From: Daucus carota subsp. sativus
Lineage: Eukaryota; Streptophyta; Magnoliopsida; Apiales; Apiaceae
Assembly: GCF_001625215.2 (NCBI RefSeq)
Contig: NC_030386.2
Location: 38,195,296-38,259,295, forward strand
Direction of reading: 5' to 3'
Length of the DNA: 64,000 nucleotides
Shown: positions 11,374 to 21,005 of the stretch, piece by piece
Position numbering within the stretch: the first letter of the stretch is position 1
Layout of the letters: every line of letters begins with the position of its first letter
Made by a program: the position numbers and the translations under genes
The notes under the pieces: generated by a model
What the model was told of the DNA's origin: nothing
The model's input: only the letters and a program-made list of their open reading frames with translations
Databases searched by the model: none

Positions 11374-12240
11374 GGGGTCGTTTGGTTCGAGGAGTGGTAT
11401 GGGGTTGGAATGAGGAATCGGGTTAAGCTGGTATGGGTTTGAGGTATCATATCTAGGGCTGTAATTCGAGCCGAGTCGGGCGAGTTTCGAGCCGAGCCTA
11501 GTTCGAGCCAACTTTAATCGAGCCGAGCCGAGCCGGCTCGATTAACTAATCGAGCCTAAATCTTTGCCCGAACTCGACTCGGTTAATTTCACGAGTCGAG
11601 TCGAGCCGGCTCATTTAGCTAAACGAGCCGGTTTTAACGAGCCGAGCGAGCCAGCTCGTATAATTTTACACTTAATCGAGCTCAAACCTCTACCCGAACT
11701 CGGCTCGTTTAATTTCACGAGTCGAGTCGAGCCGGCTCGTTTAATTAAACGAGCCGAAACCTTTACCCGAACTCGGCTCGTTTAACGAGTCGAGCCGAGC
11801 CGAGCCCACTTAAACGAGTTCGAGCCGGGCGAGCTCGCGAGCCGCCCGACTCGAATTACAGCCCTAATCATATCTGATATCATGTGTTTAGTTGAGTGCT
11901 GGAATCAATATATACAATTTTTATAAAAAAATAAGTTATTAATATATATTAATTAAAAATATTAATAAAATTATTATTGTCATATATTTTTGCATCATTG
12001 ATTTAATTTTGTATCAAACATTAATATTTCATTACTTAAAAAGTGGGAAAAAAATAAAAAATGAATATAGCTCATACCTCCATCTCATACCCACCTCCAC
12101 ACTTGGGTATCAAAAATCCATACCTTGGGGGTTTAAGGTATGGGTTTCAGATTTTGTTTTTCTCAACCAAACACCAGGTATGGGTTTGGAATGGACAAAC
12201 CCCATACCTCATTCCAGAAACCCGCGAACCAAACGACTCC
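11374..12240. mobile_element. Tourist-like (PIF/Harbinger) MITE, middle level of the nest
   Basis: The termini GGGGTCGTTTGGTTCG and CGAACCAAACGACTCC are inverted, flanked by TTA at 11371-11373 and 12241-12243, the 3-bp target of PIF/Harbinger elements. The body carries repeated GGTATGGG/CCCATACC phrases. It interrupts the left arm of the outer element 30 bp from its end and is itself split by the hAT element at 11454-11866. Confidence 0.88.
11454..11866. mobile_element. hAT-like MITE rich in GAGCC units, innermost level of the nest (413 bp)
   Basis: The termini TAGGGCTGTAATTCGAG and CTCGAATTACAGCCCTA are perfectly inverted. They are flanked by an 8-bp duplication ATCATATC at 11446-11453 and 11867-11874. 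The body is unusually GC-rich for this window and consists of reiterated CGAGCCGAGC / GGCTCG units that can fold back. The open frame through it is repeat-derived, not a gene. Confidence 0.9.
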
Positions 12241-13190
12241 TTATAATGTTTTTGGAAACTTATCACCCAACTAATTTATTTTTTATTTTAGTCACTAATG
12301 TTAGGTTTGGTTATATTTTTAGCCACCAACTTAGGTTCGGATTTGATTACTAGCATTATGATAATTTTTTGTAGCATCATTTATACATAGTGATAGTATG
12401 TAATATTTTGATTATGTGTCGTATGTTTATATTTTTATATATAACAATAATAATATAAAATGAGCCGATGAAAATTAAAATCAAGAAAAATCGTAATTGG
12501 GATCTAAAAATTCAATAAATCATGAATATGAAATTAATGACTTCAAACGCTGAGTTTTCATTCGGAAGAAAAAAAGTAAAATTATATTTGAAACTACATC
12601 TTTTAAAGGCCATAAAATGCGTGTAAAATTCTTATCATCCAAGGTAAACGACCTTGGAGACATAAACAATATTATATATAAAAATACAAACATATATCAA
12701 ATCATCAAATTATTACAGACTATCACTATATTTTAATAATGGTACACATAATATGTAATGCTAATAATTAAATCCGGACCTAACTTCAGTGACAAAAAAA
12801 AAAGCTGAATCTAACACTAGTGAATAAAATTTAAAAAAAAATTATAATTGAGTGGTTAGTTTCTAAATACGCAATAAATTTAGTGACAAAAAAATTACTA
12901 TAATACTAGTATTCAAATCCGAACCTAAGTTGGTGGTTAAAAAAAAAAAACCAAACCTAACATTAGTGACTAAAAGAAAAAATAAATTAGTTGGGTGGTA
13001 AGTTTTTAAAAACACTATAAGTTGAGTGGCAAAAAAATCTATTTTCCTTTTTATCAAACTTTAATATATGTACCTTCTTTTTCTCAGAACCGAGACCGAC
13101 CCGACCCACATCGACCAACCAGTCTGACGAGCAAATACTCTTCACTCGTTTTCAATTCGCAATTTCAATTCGACAAATTATTCATTCTGT

Positions 13191-14932
13191 ATGGCTCCTC
13201 CTCCCAGATCTGGTGACGCAATCTTCGCTAACGTTGATCGTGTTGTAAGCTTCATTTCCCGACCAATTCGTTTGATCTTATGTTTCATACATATGTTTAC
13301 GGTTGTTTTTATGTTTATGTTTATGTACAGAACGCTGAGCTTTTTACTCTAACGTATGGTGCAATCGTGAGACAATTACTCACGGATCTCGAAGAGGTCG
13401 ATGAAGTCAACAAGCAGCTTGATCAAATGTATTTATGTATTTGTTTTTATTCTTTATTTTTGTGTGATTGTGTGTGTTTTGATTTGTAAGTGTGTGATTT
13501 ACAGGGGTTATAATATTGGGATTCGTTTGATTGATGAGTTTCTTGCTAAATCGAATATTTCCACTTGTGTCGATTTTAAGGAGACTGCTGAAGTTATTGC
13601 CAAGGTACCACTTTTTTTTTGGGTTCATTTTTATGCATTTCTGGTGTACTTTTCGGTTATATTGCTAGTGGTTGCGTATTGAGCTAGATTGTGGAAGACT
13701 ATTGTGAAATGTGGTGGTTTTATTTATTATATATGGAGGAGGCAAAAGATTAATGATTAGTGCTTCATGTATATAAGTCGGACGATGTATCACTACTTAA
13801 GGAAGATGAATGAGGGCTGACCTTGTGATCTAATCATGGTGTCTATATAAGATGTATGTGAACCTTCACTTGTGTGCATATAGTGTGCCACTTTTGTATT
13901 TTCTTTGTGATAGGCTGCTGTGGAATCAAATTGATTCACTAATGTATGCCGGTTATTACAATTGCGTCAGCCAAGGAAAATCTTGAGGAACAACTCGTTT
14001 CATATTTCATTTTTGATTTGACGATAAGTAGGTAGGTAGACAGGAAAAGATTGAAGCTTGAGGTTTAGGAATTGAGTGATGTTTAGCAGTAACTTGATGA
14101 TTTATCGTTTTACCTTTGTAGTCCTATACTAATAGTTATACTTATCCATGTGAGTTTATCGAGTTTTCCTTGTTTGTCATGTTTTGGTAGGTTATACGTC
14201 ACAATTATAAGTATATCAGTTACAGTTTCATTAGATATTTTATATCAAACTACTATTTCAGCTTTCACTCATTTTTCTGAAGTACTATGTCAACCCTTTC
14301 TGATGGTCTGGAGTCTGGACATATTCCATTGGAGCAATTGATCATATATTGTACTGTATCAGTTGATTTCTTACTTGCAATTTTGTATTGTTATATGAAC
14401 AGGTTGGTTTCAAAATGTTTTTAGGGGTCACTGCATCTGTCAGTAATTGGGACCCCGAGGGTACAACTTGCAGTATTATATTAGAGGATAACCCACTGGT
14501 AGACTTTGTTGAGCTTCCTGATACTTGTCAAGGTCTTTACTACTGCAACATCTTAAGCGGAGTTGTCAGAGGAGCTCTAGAGATGGTGAGTCATTTGCCT
14601 TCTATAACAGATGTACACATCTGCGGTGTAAATACAGTAATTACTATATTATAACAAGTGCAGTGTTTTCCTATTAAAATTTTCAAAAACAGCACTTGAA
14701 CAATGCTTAAACAATTGCTCAATCTGATTGATAAATTATCAAATACGATTATCGGTAGAGCAATATTCGCAAGTCCTTAAGTGTTTACGTATTACTGTTA
14801 GCTGTACGTTTATAGTGGTAAAAGATTGTTACGACTTACGAGGACTCCACTTTGTTTGAAAACTCATTTTCTACCAGTTTGTGACTTTATGGCATTTTAT
14901 TTGGATATTCTGTGCCCTTATTTTTCTTTTAG

Positions 14933-14986
<54 letters not shown>

Positions 14987-15246
14987 AAGAAACTGAATTG
15001 TTGATTTAATCAGTGGTATGGTGCATGTATACTATCTTGCCAAAATTTCATTATATTGGTATAACAAGGCCTCGGGTTCATTTGTAGACAAATTTACATC
15101 TACTTCTTTTTCTTCAATTTTAGGTGTCAATGAAGACTGAAATCACATGGGTTCGAGATATGCTCAGAGGAGATGATGCTTTTGAGTTGCGCTTAAAACT
15201 TCTAAAACAAGTCCCCGAGGAGTATCCATACAAAGATGATGAGTAA
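13191..15246 (+). CDS. BET3: TRAPP complex subunit BET3 (TRAPPC3)
   Basis: Five exons, join(13191..13244,13331..13428,13505..13604,14403..14585,15124..15246), give 185 residues, close to the 180-190 usual for the family. All introns are GT-AG and phases match. BET3 is a core subunit of the TRAPP vesicle-tethering complexes at ER-Golgi and Golgi membranes, which activate Rab1/Ypt1-type GTPases. Diagnostic segments are LFTLTYGAIV near the N-terminus, VNKQLDQMGYNIG across the exon 2/3 junction, CVDFKETAEVIAKVGFKMFLG, and NPLVDFVELPDTCQGL. Cys72 aligns with the acylated cysteine in the hydrophobic pocket of animal BET3. The start at 13191 is followed directly by MAPPPRSGDAIF, a typical plant extension. 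The outer transposon at 11343-13047 ends 143 bp upstream, so promoter elements may lie in it. Intron 4 holds a (TA)n tract. Confidence 0.95.
14936..14983. repeat. (TA)n microsatellite in BET3 intron 4
   Basis: About 24 uninterrupted TA units lie between exons 4 and 5 of BET3. The exact length may be affected by assembly. Confidence 0.95.
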
Positions 15247-16076
15247 ACATTTTAAAGTGCATAACTAAAATGCCAAAAAGCATGTAACTCAGATATTTGG
15301 AGGTGCACCATATTTCTGTCATGTTGGAGTTGGATCTTGTTTTACCTGTTAACAATTATTATGCAACGCTTTTATGTGACTATTGGTGATCAAATATTAT
15401 TATAGCTACTTACATTTAGACAATTTTATGTTTTGGATAAAACTCTGCATAAAATTTTGTTCTTATTTTGGTAAAACTTTATAGCCTTGCCTAGCTATTT
15501 ATACTACTTGCACAGTGAATTTCAAAATTCACTTCAGGGATGTATTCAAACAGTTTATTACTGTGATTTCTTCTTCTGACAATAAGAAAATATTAAGAGT
15601 ATATCATTATGCATTTTGGTCTGTAAACTTGCACAGACTTTCCGTGCACAGTTTTGATGCTATGCATTGTTAAGGATATCCAACAGACGCCAAGTGAAAT
15701 TACCTACTCGAGGTGGCAATCTCTTGTTGGTGCCGGACTTGAGCTATATTGCCTAACTTAAAATTGTGTCTTATCTCGGGAACATGAAGTTGGAGTCGCT
15801 AGTAATCGCGAATCAGCATACCGCGGTGAATATGTACCCGGAAGTTATGACTTAATTTAATAAGTTGAGTCTGTTTAGATAGTTTTGACTTATTAAAAAC
15901 TTAATAATTAGTATTAAAAATATAAACATGATAATAATAAAAATGATTTAGGAGTAATTTACGATTTATAGGTAATTTTTATCAAAAAAAATTAATAATT
16001 AAATCACTGAAAAAAATACCTAGAACTTAAAACTTCAGACTTTAATTTGCTGACTTATCTGGTAGCACTACTATTA
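15247..16076. other. BET3 3' region and intergenic sequence
   Basis: The first few hundred bases are the likely 3' untranslated region of BET3. An organellar rRNA fragment follows at 15784-15842. The remainder is AT-rich, with no gene recognised. Confidence 0.5.
15784..15842 (+). pseudogene. Fragment of a small-subunit rRNA gene, probably mitochondrial rrn18 (NUMT)
   Basis: The segment reads TGAAGTTGGAGTCGCTAGTA, then ATCGCGAATCAGCAT, CCGCGGTGAATATGTACCCG. This is the strongly conserved 3' part of bacterial/organellar 16S-type rRNA. The AATATGTACCCGG ending is nearer to the plant mitochondrial form than the plastid form. Only about 60 bp is present, with no flanking rRNA sequence, so it is a non-functional insertion of organelle DNA. 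A cytosolic 18S origin does not fit. Confidence 0.75.
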
Positions 16077-16090
16077 CTCCCTCGGTCCCC

Positions 16091-17313
16091 GGGTGACGGC
16101 CCTGTAAGTCATCTTTTCTAACCAGATGGTCCTGAATGGCACGATATAAAATAATGGCCCTGAGTGTCACTTCAAAACGTTACTTAAACAAACGTTTTGT
16201 CCAAAACGTGAATGCGCTTCACGTTTTCATTACTCAAATGGGCTGGGCCTATAAAACGTGAGTTAATATCACGTTTTGACTTATAAAACGTGAGTTAAAA
16301 TCACGTTCTCACTTTGTTGCAGACTCAAAACGTGGGTTCGTCCCACGTTTTGAGTAATTTTTTTTTTAATTTGTTTAATTTCAATCATAAATAAATCATT
16401 CTAAAATCCAAATATTAACCCTGAAATATTAAAAACTATTAATCTATACTTTTAAGATTAATCTTTTTAATTTGGTTTCTCGGCTTTAGAGCCTTCGGCC
16501 CTGCAGCCTCGCATTAATTAGGGTTTAGACTCGAAAGAGTAGGGCCGTTATCCTCAATCCTAAACCCTAAACGTCGGCCAATTTAATATACAGTACGAAT
16601 TAATCATTCTACAACCCAAACCTAAACCCTAAAAGTTAACGATTGTAAATTTATTTATTCCGCCGGCTTCTCGGCTTCAGGGCCTTCGGCCCTTCAGCCT
16701 CGCATTAATTAGGGTTTAGGCTCGAGGGAGTAGGGCCTACCGGCCCTACACCCTCAATCCTAAACCCTAACCGTCGGCCAATTTATTATACAGTACGAAT
16801 TAATCATTCTACAACCCAAACCTAAACCCTAAATGTTAACGATTGTAAATTTATTTATTCCGCCGGTTTCTCGGCTTCAGGGCCTTCGGCCCTTCAGCCT
16901 CGCATTAATTAGGGTTTAGGCTCGAGGGAGTAGGGCCTACCGGCCCTACACCCTCAGTCCTAAACCCTAACCGTCGGCAAATTTAATATACAGTACAAAT
17001 TAATTTCAAGTATAAATAAATCATTCTAAAACCTAAAGGTGAACCCTAAAATGTTAACAACAGTTAATTTCAAGAATTTTTTATAAATTAATCAGTGAAA
17101 CGTGAGTTTGTATCACGTTTGAAGGTGGTAAACGTGATTGTAAGTCACGTTATACTTATTCAGTAAATGGCAAAACGTGTATGCGTGTGCCGTTTTGAAA
17201 AATTATAAAACGTTACTTCAACATGTGTTTTGAAGTGCCAGTGGGGGCCTTTTTTCTAGACAGTGCCATTTAGGGCATTATGTATTGAAATTGTGCCTCT
17301 AGGGGCCTTTTCT
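16091..17313. mobile_element. Mutator-like non-autonomous element carrying an internal satellite (1.2 kb)
   Basis: A 10-bp sequence CTCGGTCCCC occurs at 16081-16090 and 17314-17323 and reads as the target duplication. The first and last 100 bp pair imperfectly (left GGCCCTGAGTGTCACTTCAA, right complement GGCCCCCACTGGCACTTCAA). Inside the arms many short AAACGTG/CACGTTT units are reiterated in both orientations. The centre is a 200-bp tandem array. No coding capacity is seen. The class is inferred from the duplication length and long imperfect arms. Confidence 0.65.
16475..17010. repeat. 200-bp tandem repeat array with telomere-like CCCTAAA motifs
   Basis: The phrase TAAACCCTAA plus CGTCGGC recurs at 16561, 16761 and 16961, exactly 200 bp apart. 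Each unit also has CTCGGCTTCAGGGCCTTCGG, a small hairpin, AATTAGGGTTTAGGCTCGAG and AAACCTAAACCCTAAA. About 2.6 units are present. The CCCTAAA/TTTAGGG motifs appear in both orientations in every unit. Confidence 0.9.
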
Positions 17314-17601
17314 CTCGGTCCCCCTCAGTAGTATACATTAGGGGCCTTTTCTCTCGGTCCCCCTCAGTAGTATACATTAGGGGACGAGGAAACGGCACGG
17401 ACTTTAATGCTCCTGTAACATGTAGTTGTGTAATTTATTTTTAAAATTTTCATTTTCTGAATTAAAATTTGGATGTTATATTTTTATTCAAAAAAAGAAA
17501 ATCTCAGAAATAAGTTACGGAACTATATTTTATAAGAACGTTGAAATGCATATCGAGCAGTTGAAAAGAAACGTATACAATTAAACGGGAGATAGAGAGT
17601 A

Positions 17602-18002
17602 GTATACAAGCTAGACTGGTTCAAACAAAATGAAAAAAGTGGAAGGTAAATAATTTAGAGAAAAAAAAACTGATCAGAAATGTTAATTAGAGTTGAAATA
17701 TCACTCATATGACTTCAATTAAATATTAGGAAAAGATAAGTGGGTTACATTGTCAAATCCATGGTTGTGGAAATTATCATATATAGCTGCCAAAGAAACA
17801 GGATCAGATGCGATTGAACATAACTTACATGGACTGCAATGGCTGTCGCTTTGGGCCACCCTATCCATAAAATACCTCTTCACCAATGGAAGGTTGAGTT
17901 CCTAAACAGTGGAAGTGAGCTCTGATACAGTTGTAAAATCCTATGAAAGGTTTCACTTTTGGAAACTTTGTATTATATATACATTTTAACTAGTGGAGGA
18001 AA
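17602..18002. other. Probable 3' untranslated region of the CNGC gene
   Basis: This is non-coding sequence directly downstream of the minus-strand CNGC stop codon. It is AT-rich, and no repeat termini are seen. Confidence 0.5.
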
Positions 18003-20963
18003 CTAATCATCAGGCTCGCCAGAAAAATCAGGTTCTTCGGGTTTTTTAGGTACATTAGGCAACCCTACGCTCTTAATTCTTTGAGCTCCTCTCCGGGTAT
18101 TTGCCGCAAATCTTGAGGCCAATATTGTCACCCCAAGGTTCATTTTTACCTGAGAATTTTTCAAACTACCAGACTTCTTGTCTTCTTCATCCTCTTCTTC
18201 AGCCCCATCAAGACTTTGCTCACTTAAATTAAATGACTCGAGTGCAAGAAGGTCTTTTGCAATCATTTTCCTCTTATATCGTCGCCAGGCAGCCTGTATA
18301 AAGCATGCGGCCCATGTTCTCCAATGGTGCGAGTAGAACCTAAATGTATGCTGAAGCTTCTTGCTATGGAGGCGCCTGAATTGATTGGCCACAAATTTAA
18401 GGTCTTCAGCTCGCAATGCAAAAGCTTCCACTTCAACCAGTGCTCTAACTGTTCTGGTTGAAGAAGGCAAGTTGGCAGTTGATTTTGGGAGCAAAGCCCA
18501 TGCAAGAAGTTCCTCTCCACAAAAATCTCCAGGTCTTAATGTTATAGAATTAAAGAAGCCTGTGCGTCCTCCATTTGTAGTAGAACTCTCTAATCTCCCT
18601 CTAATAATAAAGAGCATTTCTCCCACAGGGTCTCCCTCACGAACAATGTAGGTATTCTCAGTGCTTAAAGAGGAGACAAGACGTTCACATATAGCATCAA
18701 GCAACTGATCATCCATCTGGGAGAAAAATGGGACCTGCCATATAAACAATGTCAAAACCTAGATGAAAGAGAAAATCATTCTTGATTTGTAGTTAGATAT
18801 CAGTTCAGGATCTTTACTTGCAGAGTAGTACTAGAACTTATCCTTAATCAATGAAGATTAAAATATTATGCTTAAGTTCTCAGGATCAGATATTTTACAC
18901 ATGACAAGATATGATCGGAGAAACATGATATAAAAAATTCTGGAGGTCAGGTGTATGCGATCCCTGCTGACTACTGAGAATACCCAGATTTCATAATATT
19001 CAGCTGCTCGACATAATGTGACGTTCATTAACAAACAATTATTTTATTCGAATGTGTAATATTTCATAACAAAAGAATATAACATACACGTCGAACAAGG
19101 TCCAGGCATAAGTGACGTTGGATGTCTCGACGAAGATCAGCAGGCAAACCATAGAGTATAGTTTCTTCATCTACTCCACGAGTTGCAAGCCATTTGTATT
19201 GAACATAACACCTAACACGTTGCCTCAAATCTTCAGGTAGTTGGCGATGCCTCATCCACTCCTCAGTGTCACGTCGTTTGAGTCTCCACTCCTCAAGCCT
19301 GACTGTTAAGGACTGCAAGTACGTCTACATATGCAGATACAGAGACCATCTAAATAATCAGAGAAAACCAACATCTGAAGGAGCGTGTGTGTGTAGGTTG
19401 GGGGTGCATCATCAGATATATAAAAAAATAAATGCAGTCATAAGCCTATTACAAATTGCTACATGAGAATGCAAATGAATCGAAAATTAAGGACTCCAGT
19501 AGAGTGCTGCAGATTATTTAATCAAATGTGCATACGTGCCTTTTGAAATCTAAATTCCATCACTTACTGGATTAAAGTGCATCTGTACCTTTTGAAATCT
19601 AAATTCCATCAAGCAACAGAGATCGTCACATGAAGGCGCTAGATGAAACTTGCATGTATGATAAATGTGCAGTGCAGTAATGAACAACCATATTTCAAGA
19701 ATTCGGAGGCGGTGGTGAGAACTAGCTTCTTAATAAAATTTTGTAGTAGATATATCCATGTGGAAGGTATTCTAGTAATTTTTATCATGGGCTGCTGAAA
19801 CAAAGATATCAATGTGTACCAGATCTTTATGCTTTATTGTTGATGTATTCTGGTGGTTTCTATTAAGCTATATCAGCCTGTGTAAAATTGTTACTAACAA
19901 AGACTACATTGTATGGATGTGATGTGTGTGATTAGTTGGAACTAGCAAAGATAAAGGAAGCATAAATCGTAAAACAAACTTCCAATTAAACCCGAGACTT
20001 TTATATAAAAATTTCAAGCTCAACGCCTATCATACTATAAAAGAAAACTTTGACGACATAGCATGGACGTTCCTTGTACACTTTGAAGATTCCTGTGAAT
20101 AATCTCCGTCACACAACAATTTTACAGAGTCGTGGTCAAAACCTCACAGGAAATCTGTATTCCTTTAGTCAAGTCGAAGGCCAGCAAATTATTGTCATTA
20201 GTAATTATCTCACCAAGCATCTAATATACGTGTATAGACGATGTACATAGAGTCCAGAAATTCAATGAGAGATTCTTTGTTAGACACTTCAGCTGCACAG
20301 CAGTTGAGAATTTGGCTAAAAACTAGAGTAAGCCAGAAAGGTGATTATCATTAAGAAACTTGAGACTTAATCAAGTTTAAGATATGTGTGTCTGTCACTG
20401 TGGGAGCAGTTGAGAATTTGGCTAAAAACTAGAGTAAGCCAGAAAGGTATTTTCATAAAGAAACTTGAGACTTAATCAAGTTTAAGATATGTGTGTCTGT
20501 CACTGTGGGAGTGCACAGGGGCACAAATTTGTCTACTGCCTACATATAGCTATCATGTCACCCTTAAGATTTACCATAATCGCATAAGTTAAATCGTCTG
20601 CCATAGATCTACCAACTTCACTTTTCTACCTTTATTTTTATATCTGACAGTTAGATAATGTCTTCCTACTGGTCAAGAATTTTTGAATCAATAGACCTCA
20701 GATTTGTACTAGAACTACAGAGTACAGTGATCAGGGCCGGCTCAACCATAAAAACCAACTAAGCGCTCGCTTAGGGCCCCAAGTCCTAAAAGGGCCTCAT
20801 TTTTTTATAGTTATATACATGTGTTTAGTTTATAATAGCAAGTTCTAAAAGGGCCTCATTTTTTTATAGTTTTATATATGTGTTTAGTTTATAATAGCTA
20901 AACTTTAATTTTTATTTATGAAAAAATTATTTAAAATAAATATTAATTATTGTACTTTAAAAA

Positions 20964-21005
<42 letters not shown>

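Larger units (their letters stand above)
11343..13047. mobile_element. Mutator-like non-autonomous element, outermost shell of a three-level nest
   Basis: Long inverted arms form the ends. The left begins GGAAAATAGATTTTTTTGCC, the right ends with its complement CTATTTTCC, and the arms pair for more than 100 bp (phrases on CACCCAACTAATTTATTTT and CCAACTTAGGTTCGGATTTG). A perfect 10-bp duplication TTTTTATCAA flanks it at 11333-11342 and 13048-13057. Long arms with a 9-10 bp duplication fit Mutator-like elements. About 870 bp of the span is a later Tourist insertion. No transposase is visible. Confidence 0.85.
16077..17599. mobile_element. Stowaway-type element split by a 1.2-kb insertion
   Basis: The left end CTCCCTCGGTCCCC (16077-16090, TA at 16075-16076) and the right end near 17599 (GGGAGATAGAGAG followed by TA) are degenerate Stowaway termini. 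The typical interior resumes at 17314 (CTCGGTCCCCCTCAGTAG). Everything from 16091 to 17313 is a later insertion. A 39-bp unit just inside the right junction is duplicated in tandem (17301-17378). Confidence 0.75.

Noticed and set aside
11564-11785. Open frame of 73 codons
   Set aside because: It runs through the GAGCC repeat of a hAT MITE; the peptide is a repeat artefact.
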